Shown piece after piece: positions 8,507 through 13,855 of a stretch of 13,855 nucleotides of DNA. The stretch lies in assembly GCA_051010395.1 (NCBI GenBank), contig JBPCVQ010000374.1, forward strand, positions 1 to 13,855, in the 5' to 3' direction. The notes below the pieces were generated by a model. It made no database searches, was not told where the DNA came from, and saw nothing but the letters and a program-made list of their open reading frames with translations. The DNA comes from JANQPX01 sp051010395 (GTDB lineage: Bacteria; Pseudomonadota; Alphaproteobacteria; Geminicoccales; Geminicoccaceae). Within the stretch, counting starts at the first letter, position 1, and every line of letters starts with the position of its first letter. Position numbers and translations under genes: made by a program.

Positions 8507-8782
8507 ATGGCCACCGATATCGAACAGGTGCGCGGGGAGGTTGGACCCAGGATCGAGTATCTCGAGCCCAAAGATCTCCCGACCATACGCGCCGAAGGCA
8601 TTCGGACGATTTACGTCCTGAAGGAAAAGATCGTCGAACACCGATACCACCACACCGGCTGGGGCTTCAGCGCGTTCAACGAATTCATGAACAAAGCGCT
8701 TGCCATCTTCGCCTTCACCTGCATCGGCGGCGTGGCGCTCGCCATGCTGATCATGGCCTTCGCAGTGGTCTCCCGTCTCTGA
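8507..8782 (+). CDS. Small single-pass membrane protein of unknown function
   Basis: This 91-residue protein is not recognised. A hydrophilic N-terminal domain of about 60 residues includes IEYLEPKDLPTIRAEGIRTIYVL and a His-rich patch EHRYHHTGWG. One hydrophobic helix follows at about residues 65-88 (AIFAFTCIGGVALAMLIMAF), ending in Arg-Leu. The layout suggests an inner-membrane protein with the bulk on one side, orientation uncertain. I chose ATG 8507 because AAGGA at 8495-8499 lies 7 bases upstream; an upstream in-frame ATG at 8444 would add 21 residues and has no comparable site. The gene stands alone between pepN and the HD gene, 104 bases before the latter. Codon use looks like its neighbours. 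Confidence 0.7.
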   Translation: MATDIEQVRGEVGPRIEYLEPKDLPTIRAEGIRTIYVLKEKIVEHRYHHTGWGFSAFNEFMNKALAIFAFTCIGGVALAMLIMAFAVVSRL

Positions 8783-8886
8783 GTAAGAACGCCGGATCGC
8801 CCTCGCAGCGCTGAGCTTGGTCGACGGTATCGCATCTGCTCAACGGTTATTTTGATCGAAGTCTCTGTCCATGGCATGGTGCCGCC

Positions 8887-9531
8887 ATGGCAGTCGCATC
8901 ACGAAGCAAGTCAACGAGGTCCGCGTCGGACACGGAGAGGGCGTGGCAGTGGATGCTGTCCGGCCGGAGGCTGAACCTGCTTGATCCTTCACCGCTCGAT
9001 ATCGAGATCGAGGACATAGCGGTCGGCCTTGCGCGGGTTGCACGCTGGAACGGACAGACCTCTGGCGCATGGGCGCTGTCGGTCGCCCAGCACTCGCTTC
9101 TGGTCGAAAGCCTGCTCGATCGGTTTCGACCGAATGTTCCGGCAGCCTGGCGGCTGCTCGCCTTGCTGCATGATGGCCCAGAATATGTTATCGGCGACCT
9201 GATCACGCCCTTCAAGTCGGCGCTCGGTGGTGACTATGTCCTGATCGAGCAGCGACTGATGATGGCGGTGAGGCAGCGCTTCGGCCTCGCCAAACTGCCG
9301 AAGGCAGCAGACCTTCTGGTAAAGCGCGCCGACCGCGCCGCCGCCTATATCGAAGCGATCCAGGTGGCCGGCTTTCCCAAGGATGAAGCCCACCGCCTAT
9401 TTGACCCCAAGGGCACGTTGCCCGACCTCGGCATCGCCGACCTGCTTCTAGAACCCTGCCCGCCAACCGAGGCCGAGGCCGCCTATCTCCAACGATTCCA
9501 GCACGTCAGCGAGATGGTCGCACCACGTTAA
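8887..9531 (+). CDS. HD-domain phosphohydrolase (YfbR-like)
   Basis: This 214-residue protein has the metal-binding HD signature: His69 in VAQHSLLV, His95-Asp96 in LLHDGPEYVIGDLITP, and Asp149 in VKRADRAAAYIEA. Glu99 and Asp104 in HDxxExxxGD, and the upstream RWNGQT, resemble the YfbR 5'-deoxynucleotidase group. It probably hydrolyses a nucleotide phosphate in the cytoplasm; the substrate is inferred. ATG 8887 has no good ribosome binding site. The start could lie slightly downstream, but the conserved-looking RAWQWMLSGRRLNLLDPSP favours a start before residue 18. The last codons (EMVAPR plus TAA) lie inside the first unit of a tandem palindromic repeat, so the C-terminal tail is repeat-derived. 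It converges on the efflux gene. Confidence 0.85.
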   Translation: MAVASRSKSTRSASDTERAWQWMLSGRRLNLLDPSPLDIEIEDIAVGLARVARWNGQTSGAWALSVAQHSLLVESLLDRFRPNVPAAWRLLALLHDGPEYVIGDLITPFKSALGGDYVLIEQRLMMAVRQRFGLAKLPKAADLLVKRADRAAAYIEAIQVAGFPKDEAHRLFDPKGTLPDLGIADLLLEPCPPTEAEAAYLQRFQHVSEMVAPR

Positions 9532-9693
9532 CGAGGTGGCCGCGCCACTAGCGAGGTGGTCGCACCACGTTAACGAGATGGCCACGCCACTAGCGAGGTG
9601 GCCGCGCCACGTTAACGAGATGGCCACGCCACTAGCGAGGTGGCCGCGCCACTAGCGAGGTGGCCGCGCCACTAGCGAGGTGGCCGCGCCACT
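9511..9693. repeat. Tandem array of about 8.8 short palindromic units between convergent genes
   Basis: Nine consecutive units start at 9511, 9533, 9553, 9575, 9595, 9617, 9637, 9657 and 9677; the last is cut after 17 bases. The core is GAGRTGGYCRCRCCAC, followed by one of two linkers: GTTAAC (22-base unit) in units 1, 3 and 5, or TAGC (20-base unit) in units 2, 4, 6, 7 and 8. Units 1-6 are thus three copies of a 42-base pair, then 20-base units follow. Each core is an inverted repeat, GTGGT-CGC-ACCAC or GTGGC-CGC-GCCAC, with the innermost pair switching between T-A and C-G. Units 1, 4 and 6 have ATGG instead of GTGG and lose the outermost pair. Unit 1 supplies the HD gene's stop. Units 8-9 supply VARPPR and the stop of the efflux gene on the other strand. 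No T-run follows, so it is not a standard terminator. Confidence 0.95.
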
Positions 9694-11210
9694 CGTACCG
9701 TGACGAAGACGAGGAAGGGCATGGTGACAAGGGCGGCGGCGGTGTAGAGGAGGAAGGCGTTGAGGTAACCGATGAGCTGCGCCTGGCGATCGATCTCGCC
9801 GGCTAGCGCCAGAATGCTCTGGGCGCTGTCCAAGGAGAGACTGCCAGTGCTTTCCGGGAAACGCAGCGTCTCGTTAAGCGGCGAGACGTGCTCCGCGAGT
9901 TCGGCATAGGTGGTTTTGGTGGTTCGAACCGCCACCATGACACTGATCGAGATGAAGATCGAGCTGCCGAAGTTCCGCAGCAGATGAAAGATTGCGGACG
10001 CTTCCGGCAGCTTTGATGGATGCAGCGAGGCGAAGGCGACGATCGAAAGCGGCACCCACATCAGACCGCAGCCCAGCCCCTGAATGAACCCCATCCACTC
10101 GAGCGTCCTGACGCTGGTCTCGAAGGTCATGCCCATCAGCATCACGCCGCTCACAGCCACCAGCGTCATCCCCAAAAGGAGCCCGACCCTCGGGTCGAAG
10201 CGCCCCATCCGTCCTGCAATGAAAAAACCGAGCACCAGACCCATGCCGCGCATGGCGAGCAGCCAGCCGATCAGGCTGTCGGGATATCCATTCAGATTTT
10301 GGAGAAGCGGAGGGAGAAGCACGATCGGCGTGAAATTGAGCATGCCGTAGACGAAGACGATGAACAACGCGATCGAGAAATTCCTGTCCAGGAACAAGCT
10401 TGGTGAAATGAAGGGGCGTTCAGCGGTGAAACTGTGGGCGAGGAAGATGTAGAAACTCATCGCGGCAGCCGCGGTCAGCAGGATGATTTCAGTGGAGCCG
10501 AACCAGTCCAGGCGCTCGCCCCGATCCATCAGGAGCTGCAGGCTGGCAACCGCAATCGAGAGCGCCAGAAACCCGGTCCAGTCCAAGCGTGCATCGGCCT
10601 TCCTGTCCCCATCCTTGATGAAGGCGAGCACCATCATGAGGGCTGCGAGCGAGAGCGGCACGATCAGGAGGAACACCCAGCGCCAGCTATATTCCTCGGC
10701 GAGATAGCCGCCGAACACAGGCCCGATCGCCGGTCCGAGCACCACGGACATGCCGAAAAACCCTTGGGCCATCGCCCGGTCCTTCTCAGGATAGGTTGCC
10801 ACGATCAGCGCTTGCGAAAGCGGCACCAGGGGTGCGCCGAAAGCTCCCTGCCCGATCCGGTAGACCAAAAGCGGGGCGAGCGACGTCGCGGTCGCACAGA
10901 GCAGAGAGGAGACCGCAAACCCTGCAACCGACCAGATCATGACCGGTCTTCGTCCGAAGCGACCGACCAGCCAGCCGGTCATCGGCGTCACGATCGCGGT
11001 GGCCACCAGGTTCAGCGTGACCACCCAGGCGACCTGGTCCGGTGTTGCCGAAAGCGCGCCTTGAAGCTGCGGCAAGGTCACATTCACGATGGTGACGGTC
11101 AGCGAATAGAGCATGGTGCAGAGCGATACCGTGAACAGCACGAGGGTTCGCCCAAAGGCCGGACCGGCGTTGGCTCTCTCCTGGCTTTGATTGTCGGCGG
11201 TTTCGGTCAT
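9672..11210 (-). CDS. DHA2-family (EmrB-like) 14-TM MFS efflux transporter
   Basis: This 512-residue inner-membrane protein is hydrophobic almost throughout and fits the 14-helix drug:H+ antiporter-2 layout. Motif A is GWLVGRFGRRPV (residues 79-90), the antiporter motif C region is VVLGPAIGPVFGGYL (about 156-170), and WRWVF (176-180) is the usual EmrB-type segment after helix 5. It probably expels toxic or amphipathic compounds using the proton gradient; substrates are unknown. No HlyD/EmrA-type membrane fusion partner or TetR/MarR regulator lies beside it in this window. The start has a modest AAGAG five bases upstream on the minus strand. The last six codons and TAG come from the palindromic array. 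The gene diverges from the flavoprotein gene across a 224-base gap. Confidence 0.92.
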   Translation of the reverse strand: MTETADNQSQERANAGPAFGRTLVLFTVSLCTMLYSLTVTIVNVTLPQLQGALSATPDQVAWVVTLNLVATAIVTPMTGWLVGRFGRRPVMIWSVAGFAVSSLLCATATSLAPLLVYRIGQGAFGAPLVPLSQALIVATYPEKDRAMAQGFFGMSVVLGPAIGPVFGGYLAEEYSWRWVFLLIVPLSLAALMMVLAFIKDGDRKADARLDWTGFLALSIAVASLQLLMDRGERLDWFGSTEIILLTAAAAMSFYIFLAHSFTAERPFISPSLFLDRNFSIALFIVFVYGMLNFTPIVLLPPLLQNLNGYPDSLIGWLLAMRGMGLVLGFFIAGRMGRFDPRVGLLLGMTLVAVSGVMLMGMTFETSVRTLEWMGFIQGLGCGLMWVPLSIVAFASLHPSKLPEASAIFHLLRNFGSSIFISISVMVAVRTTKTTYAELAEHVSPLNETLRFPESTGSLSLDSAQSILALAGEIDRQAQLIGYLNAFLLYTAAALVTMPFLVFVTVRVARPPR

Positions 11211-11226
11211 GCCGGCTCTTACTCAC

Positions 11227-11277
11227 GAAAGTTTGATGTCGACTTTCCAGGCAATCATTCGCCTGTGCAAGGGAAAG
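11227..11277. promoter_or_regulatory. Overlapping inverted repeats upstream of the efflux gene (possible operator)
   Basis: Just before the efflux start codon, GAAAGT (11227-11232) and ACTTTC (11242-11247) form a 6-base inverted repeat with 9-base spacing. Overlapping it, CTTTCC-AGGC (11243-11252) can pair with GCCT (11261-11264) and GGAAAG (11272-11277). Such overlapping dyads between divergent genes are usual places for regulator binding. No regulator gene is in view, and a chance origin is possible. Confidence 0.3.
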
Positions 11278-11324
11278 CCGGCACTTCCCAGAGGACTGGA
11301 TGGCGGAGATGTTAGGAGGCGTTA

Positions 11325-11353
11325 TTGGCTTTTTAATGGTTTGTTGATTATGG
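11325..11353 (+). promoter_or_regulatory. Possible promoter of the flavoprotein gene
   Basis: In an AT-rich stretch of the divergent intergenic region, TTGGCT (11325-11330) and TTATGG (11348-11353) are separated by 17 bases and resemble -35 and -10 boxes. This is about 80 bases before the preferred start at 11435. Weak support by eye. Confidence 0.3.
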
Positions 11354-11434
11354 CTTATGCAGTTGCCCTCGAATCCGGCTCACTCTTCCCATGGCCCGGC
11401 GAAGGCATCGACGTGCAAAAAAGGTCAAGAAAAC

Positions 11435-12916
11435 ATGGCGACGACATTGGATGCCGATCTCTGCATCATCGGCGGTGGCTCGGGTGGCCTGGCGCTCGCG
11501 GCGGGTGCTGCGCAGATGGGCGCCAAGACTGTCCTGATCGAAGCCGGCAAGATGGGCGGGGACTGCCTGAACTATGGCTGCGTGCCCTCGAAAGCGATGA
11601 TCGCCGCCGGCCACGCCGCTCACGTCATGCGCCACGCAGGTCAGTTCGGCATCAAAGGCCCATCCGATGGGAGCGGCCCAACCGTTGGGAGCGGCCCAAC
11701 CGCTGGGAGCGGCCATGAGCCCGAGATCGACTTCAAAGGCGTGCATGACCACATCCACGGCGTGATCGGCGCCATCGCTCCCCATGACAGCGTCGAGCGC
11801 TTCGAAGGGCTCGGCGTCACGGTCCTCCAGGAACGCGCGCGGTTCCTCTCCGCAACCGAGATCGAGGCGGGGGATACGAAGGTGCAGGCCAGGCGTTTCG
11901 CCATTGCTACCGGCAGCTCGCCTGTGGTGCCGCCGATCCCCGGCCTCGCTGACGTTCCGCACGACACCAACGAGACCATTTTCGACAACCAGGTCGCCCC
12001 GTCCCACCTCATCGTGATCGGCGGCGGGCCGATCGGTTCGGAGCTGGCCCAAGCCCATTGCCGCCTCGGGGCCGAGGTGACCATCGTCGACATGGGTCCG
12101 GTGCTGCCCAAGGACGATCCTGAGATGACTGCCGTCGTACGCGCTCAGATGGCGGCCGACGGCATCGTTCTGAAGGAGCGGGTTAAGGTTCAGAAGGTCG
12201 AGGCGGCCGGCAATGGCATCGTCGTGACCATCGAGGAAGAAAGCGGCGAGACTGTGAAGATCGAAGGCTCTGGCATCCTGGTCGCCACCGGCAGAGCGGC
12301 GAATGTCGAGGGTCTGAATCTGGAAGCGGCGGGCGTCGACTACGACCGGCGCGGCATCAAGGTTGATGCAAGACTCCGAACGAGTAACAAAAGAATCTAT
12401 GCGCTCGGCGACGTTACCGGCGGATTTCAGTTCACCCATGTCGCCGGCTATCACGCCGGCATCGTGATCCAGAACGCCCTTTTCCGTCTGCCGTCCAAGG
12501 TCAGCTACAAGGCCCTGCCCTGGGTGACCTACACCGATCCCGAGCTCGCCCATGTCGGCATGACTGAATCCGAGGCTGATGAAAAGGGACTGACCGCCTC
12601 GGTCCTCCGCTGGTCGTTCGAGGAGAATGACCGCGCCCAGGCCGAACGCCGCACCGACGGCAAAATCAAGGTGGTGGTCGGGAGCTGGGGCAAGGTGCTT
12701 GGGGCCACGATCGTTGGCGCGCATGCCGGTGAACTCATTCTTCCCTGGGTCCTGGCGATCAACCAGGGCATCAAGATCAAGGCGATGGCCAGCGTAATCG
12801 CCCCCTACCCGACATTGAGCGAAGTCAACAAGCGGGCGGCAGGCAGCTACTTCACACCGAAGCTTTTCAGCGATCGCACACGCTGGCTGGTGCGCTTCCT
12901 TGCAAGGTTCGGTTAG
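11435..12916 (+). CDS. MerA/dihydrolipoamide dehydrogenase-like FAD-dependent NAD(P)-disulfide oxidoreductase
   Basis: This 493-residue protein is a class I pyridine nucleotide-disulfide oxidoreductase. FAD binding is at IIGGGSGGLALAAGAA (residues 11-26). The redox cysteines are Cys44 and Cys49 in GGDCLNYGCVPSK. NAD(P) binding is at IVIGGGPIGSELA, the second FAD motif is IYALGDVTGGFQFTHVAGY, and a dimerisation domain follows. The catalytic His-Pro of lipoamide dehydrogenase is replaced by Tyr458-Pro in APYPTLSE, as in many MerA-like proteins of unknown substrate. No N-terminal heavy-metal domain and no C-terminal Cys pair are seen, so mercury reduction is unlikely. An in-frame 18-bp repeat adds residues 75-92 (GPSDGS, GPTVGS, GPTAGS). 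ATG 11435 is preferred, just before the conserved DADLCIIGGG, with AAGG 10 bases upstream; an in-frame ATG at 11357 would add 26 unlikely residues. It is followed by a TVP38-family gene, a frequent pairing. Confidence 0.9.
   Translation: MATTLDADLCIIGGGSGGLALAAGAAQMGAKTVLIEAGKMGGDCLNYGCVPSKAMIAAGHAAHVMRHAGQFGIKGPSDGSGPTVGSGPTAGSGHEPEIDFKGVHDHIHGVIGAIAPHDSVERFEGLGVTVLQERARFLSATEIEAGDTKVQARRFAIATGSSPVVPPIPGLADVPHDTNETIFDNQVAPSHLIVIGGGPIGSELAQAHCRLGAEVTIVDMGPVLPKDDPEMTAVVRAQMAADGIVLKERVKVQKVEAAGNGIVVTIEEESGETVKIEGSGILVATGRAANVEGLNLEAAGVDYDRRGIKVDARLRTSNKRIYALGDVTGGFQFTHVAGYHAGIVIQNALFRLPSKVSYKALPWVTYTDPELAHVGMTESEADEKGLTASVLRWSFEENDRAQAERRTDGKIKVVVGSWGKVLGATIVGAHAGELILPWVLAINQGIKIKAMASVIAPYPTLSEVNKRAAGSYFTPKLFSDRTRWLVRFLARFG
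11657..11710 (+). repeat. Three in-frame 18-bp palindromic tandem units within the flavoprotein gene
   Basis: The units are GGCCCATCCGATGGGAGC, GGCCCAACCGTTGGGAGC and GGCCCAACCGCTGGGAGC, followed by a partial GGCC. Each has 5-base arms around the spacer CCG: CCCAT/ATGGG, CCCAA/TTGGG, and CCCAA/CTGGG, which has one mismatch. Between units 1 and 2 both members of the innermost pair change, so pairing is kept. Each unit encodes six residues, GP(S/T)(D/V/A)GS, forming a flexible insert between GQFGIK and HEPEIDF. Confidence 0.9.
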
Positions 12917-12931
12917 TGGTATGACCACATC
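12914..12931 (-). repeat. Dispersed palindromic repeat copy overlapping the flavoprotein stop codon
   Basis: TAGTGGTATGACCACATC contains GTGGT-ATG-ACCAC and begins with the flavoprotein's own TAG stop. Its reverse complement matches the copy at 13005-13022 at 17 of 18 positions and resembles the units of the 9511-9693 array. The stop TAG directly precedes TGG exactly as the efflux gene's stop does within the array when read on that gene's strand. Confidence 0.8.
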
Positions 12932-12953
12932 AAAAGAATAACCCGGGCAGGAG

Positions 12954-12967
12954 TTCAACATGTTGAA
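12954..12967. promoter_or_regulatory. 14-base perfect palindrome over a candidate start codon
   Basis: TTCAACATGTTGAA is a perfect palindrome with no spacer. It begins directly after an AGGAG (12949-12953) and contains the ATG of the small ORF at 12960. It could be a dimeric regulator site, or in RNA a weak hairpin near the ribosome binding site. It sits close to the centre of the inverted pair 12914-12931/13005-13022. Confidence 0.45.
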
Positions 12968-13034
12968 TAGAAGGCCCAATTTGAGAACTCCGAGTGAATC
13001 AACTGATGTGGTCACACCACTAGCAGGATGGTAG
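12960..13034 (+). CDS. Candidate 24-residue small ORF between flavoprotein and TVP38 genes
   Basis: ATG 12960 follows AGGAG (12949-12953) with a 6-base spacer, the best ribosome binding site in this gap. The frame runs 24 codons to TAG 13032-13034 and overlaps the longest possible start of the TVP38 gene (13028). The peptide begins MLNRRPNLRTPSESTD and ends VVTPLAGW, is basic and not hydrophobic, and takes its last third from the repeat copy at 13005-13024. It resembles nothing I know. A leader peptide or translational coupler for the next gene would fit the position, but it may not be translated. Confidence 0.35.
   Translation: MLNRRPNLRTPSESTDVVTPLAGW
13005..13024 (+). repeat. Dispersed copy of the palindromic repeat just before the TVP38 gene
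   Basis: GATGTGGTCACACCACTAGC differs by two bases from the array consensus GAGGTGGTCGCACCACTAGC, and has arms GTGGT/ACCAC around CAC. It lies 3.3 kb from the array and is inverted relative to the copy at 12914-12931. The two together could form an 18-base stem with one mismatch and a 73-base loop. Confidence 0.85.
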
Positions 13035-13795
13035 ACGGCATGGGCGACGTGACCGAAAGGCAGAGCGAGACTAGCGAGGGGAAAAACGTGGAAAGCTCGC
13101 TGATCAGGCGCCTTTTGCCTCTGGCCGTTCTGGTGATCGCAGCGATCGGGGTCTTCGCTTCCGGTCTGCACCGATATCTGACGTTCGATGCGCTAAGAGA
13201 GCACCGGGAAATCCTGCTCTCCCTGGTCGAGAACCATGCGGTCCTCGCACCGCTCGCGTTCATCGCGATCTATGCTCTTGCGACTGCGATGTCGCTGCCC
13301 GGCGGCGTCATCCTGACCATTACCGGCGGCTTCCTGTTCGGTATCTGGCTCGGTGGGCTCTATGTGGTCATGGGCGCAACGCTGGGCGCCGTCGCGATTT
13401 TCCTGATCGCCAAATCCGCCCTTGGCGACACACTGAAGCGCAAGGCCGGCCCCTGGATGGCCAAGATGGAAGCGGGCTTCAAGGAAAACGAGCTCAGTTA
13501 CCTTCTCATCCTCCGCCTGATCCCTCTGTTCCCCTTCTGGCTCGTCAACCTGGTGCCGGCCTTCCTCGGTGTATCGCTCTCGACCTATGTCATCGCCACG
13601 TTCGTCGGCATCATTCCAGGCAGTTTTGCCTATGCGAGCGTCGGCAACGGCTTGGGCGCGGTATTCGATCAGGGCGGAACCCCCGGCCTCAGTATTCTCG
13701 CCGACCCCAAGGTCTGGGGACCGATGGTCGCCCTTATCGTCCTTGCCCTGGTGCCCGTCGCCTATAAACGGTTCGCCGCCCAAAAAGCGGAATAA
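13028..13795 (+). CDS. TVP38/TMEM64 (VTT/SNARE-associated Golgi) family membrane protein
   Basis: This protein of up to 255 residues has an N-terminal helix (LLPLAVLVIAAIGVFA) and the VTT domain. Motifs include SLPGGVILTITGGFLFGIWLGG, a small-residue helix MGATLGAVAIFLIAKSA, and the signature LRLIPLFPFWLVNLVPAFLGV followed by a Gly-Pro-type FVGIIPGSFAYASVG. The last helix is near MVALIVLALVPVAY. DedA/VTT proteins act as lipid scramblases or transporters in the inner membrane; the substrate here is unknown. The start is uncertain. ATG 13028 has no spaced ribosome site, ATG 13040 has AGGA 11 bases away, and GTG 13088 has GAGGGG at 13076-13081 with 6-base spacing, giving 235 residues. It lies 111 bases after the flavoprotein gene on the same strand and is probably in the same operon. 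Confidence 0.9.
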   Translation: MVDGMGDVTERQSETSEGKNVESSLIRRLLPLAVLVIAAIGVFASGLHRYLTFDALREHREILLSLVENHAVLAPLAFIAIYALATAMSLPGGVILTITGGFLFGIWLGGLYVVMGATLGAVAIFLIAKSALGDTLKRKAGPWMAKMEAGFKENELSYLLILRLIPLFPFWLVNLVPAFLGVSLSTYVIATFVGIIPGSFAYASVGNGLGAVFDQGGTPGLSILADPKVWGPMVALIVLALVPVAYKRFAAQKAE

Positions 13796-13855
13796 CTGGA
13801 CAAATTCGACCATTAGCTTCTATGAGAGGTCGGCAATCATCCTGTCGTCAGATCA

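Noticed and set aside
9511..9693. CRISPR array
   Set aside because: There are no unique spacers: linkers are only 4-6 bases and repeat themselves, and no cas genes are present.
9511..9693. Classical bidirectional Rho-independent terminator
   Set aside because: Stems are only 4-5 bp and no T-run follows on either strand; an effect on transcription is possible but not by the standard mechanism.
11309..11347. Short ORF starting ATG at 11309 in the divergent intergenic region
   Set aside because: Only 12 codons, with the ribosome-like GGAG directly against the ATG and no other support.
11435..12916. Mercuric reductase
   Set aside because: No N-terminal MerP-like domain and no C-terminal vicinal Cys pair are present, and there are no mer genes nearby.
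11348..13171. 607-codon minus-strand open frame opposite the flavoprotein gene
   Set aside because: The flavoprotein has all cofactor motifs in the + frame; the antisense product has none.

Overview
The window looks like chromosomal DNA of a GC-rich alphaproteobacterium. The support is indirect: high-GC codon use, a proteobacterial PepN, a YfbR-like HD hydrolase of a type common in alphaproteobacteria, and an exosortase A (XrtA/PEP-CTERM)-type exopolysaccharide block. No genus can be assigned from the sequence alone.

Left part (1-5445, all + strand): the end of an exopolysaccharide/exosortase A-associated operon. In order it holds the C-terminal part of a PrsT-like TPR protein, an AsnB-type glutamine amidotransferase, a GT4 glycosyltransferase, a GT2 glycosyltransferase and a FemAB/GNAT-like protein. 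The last four are packed with 4-base overlaps or a 4-base gap, so they are very probably cotranscribed and build or modify one surface glycan.

Middle (5446-9531): a complete zinc aminopeptidase N (pepN); an AT-rich intergenic region of 283 bases with a perfect 19-base palindrome; a small single-pass membrane protein of unknown function; and an HD-domain phosphohydrolase.

Right part (9511-13855): the HD gene converges on a 14-TM DHA2-family efflux transporter. A tandem array of about 8.8 short palindromic units lies exactly between them and supplies both stop codons. Divergent from the transporter are a MerA/dihydrolipoamide-dehydrogenase-like flavoprotein and a TVP38/TMEM64 (VTT) membrane protein, a common pairing.

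The most unusual signal is a set of short palindromes built as 5-base arm, 3-base spacer, 5-base arm. They occur as the 20/22-bp array at 9511-9693, as three in-frame 18-bp units inside the flavoprotein gene (11657-11710), and as an inverted pair around a possible 24-codon ORF (12914-13024). Where units differ, the innermost arm bases often change together so that pairing is kept. The array and the inverted pair share sequence and are probably one repeat family. The in-gene repeat has a different sequence and shares only the geometry. Functions proposed for these repeats are inference.
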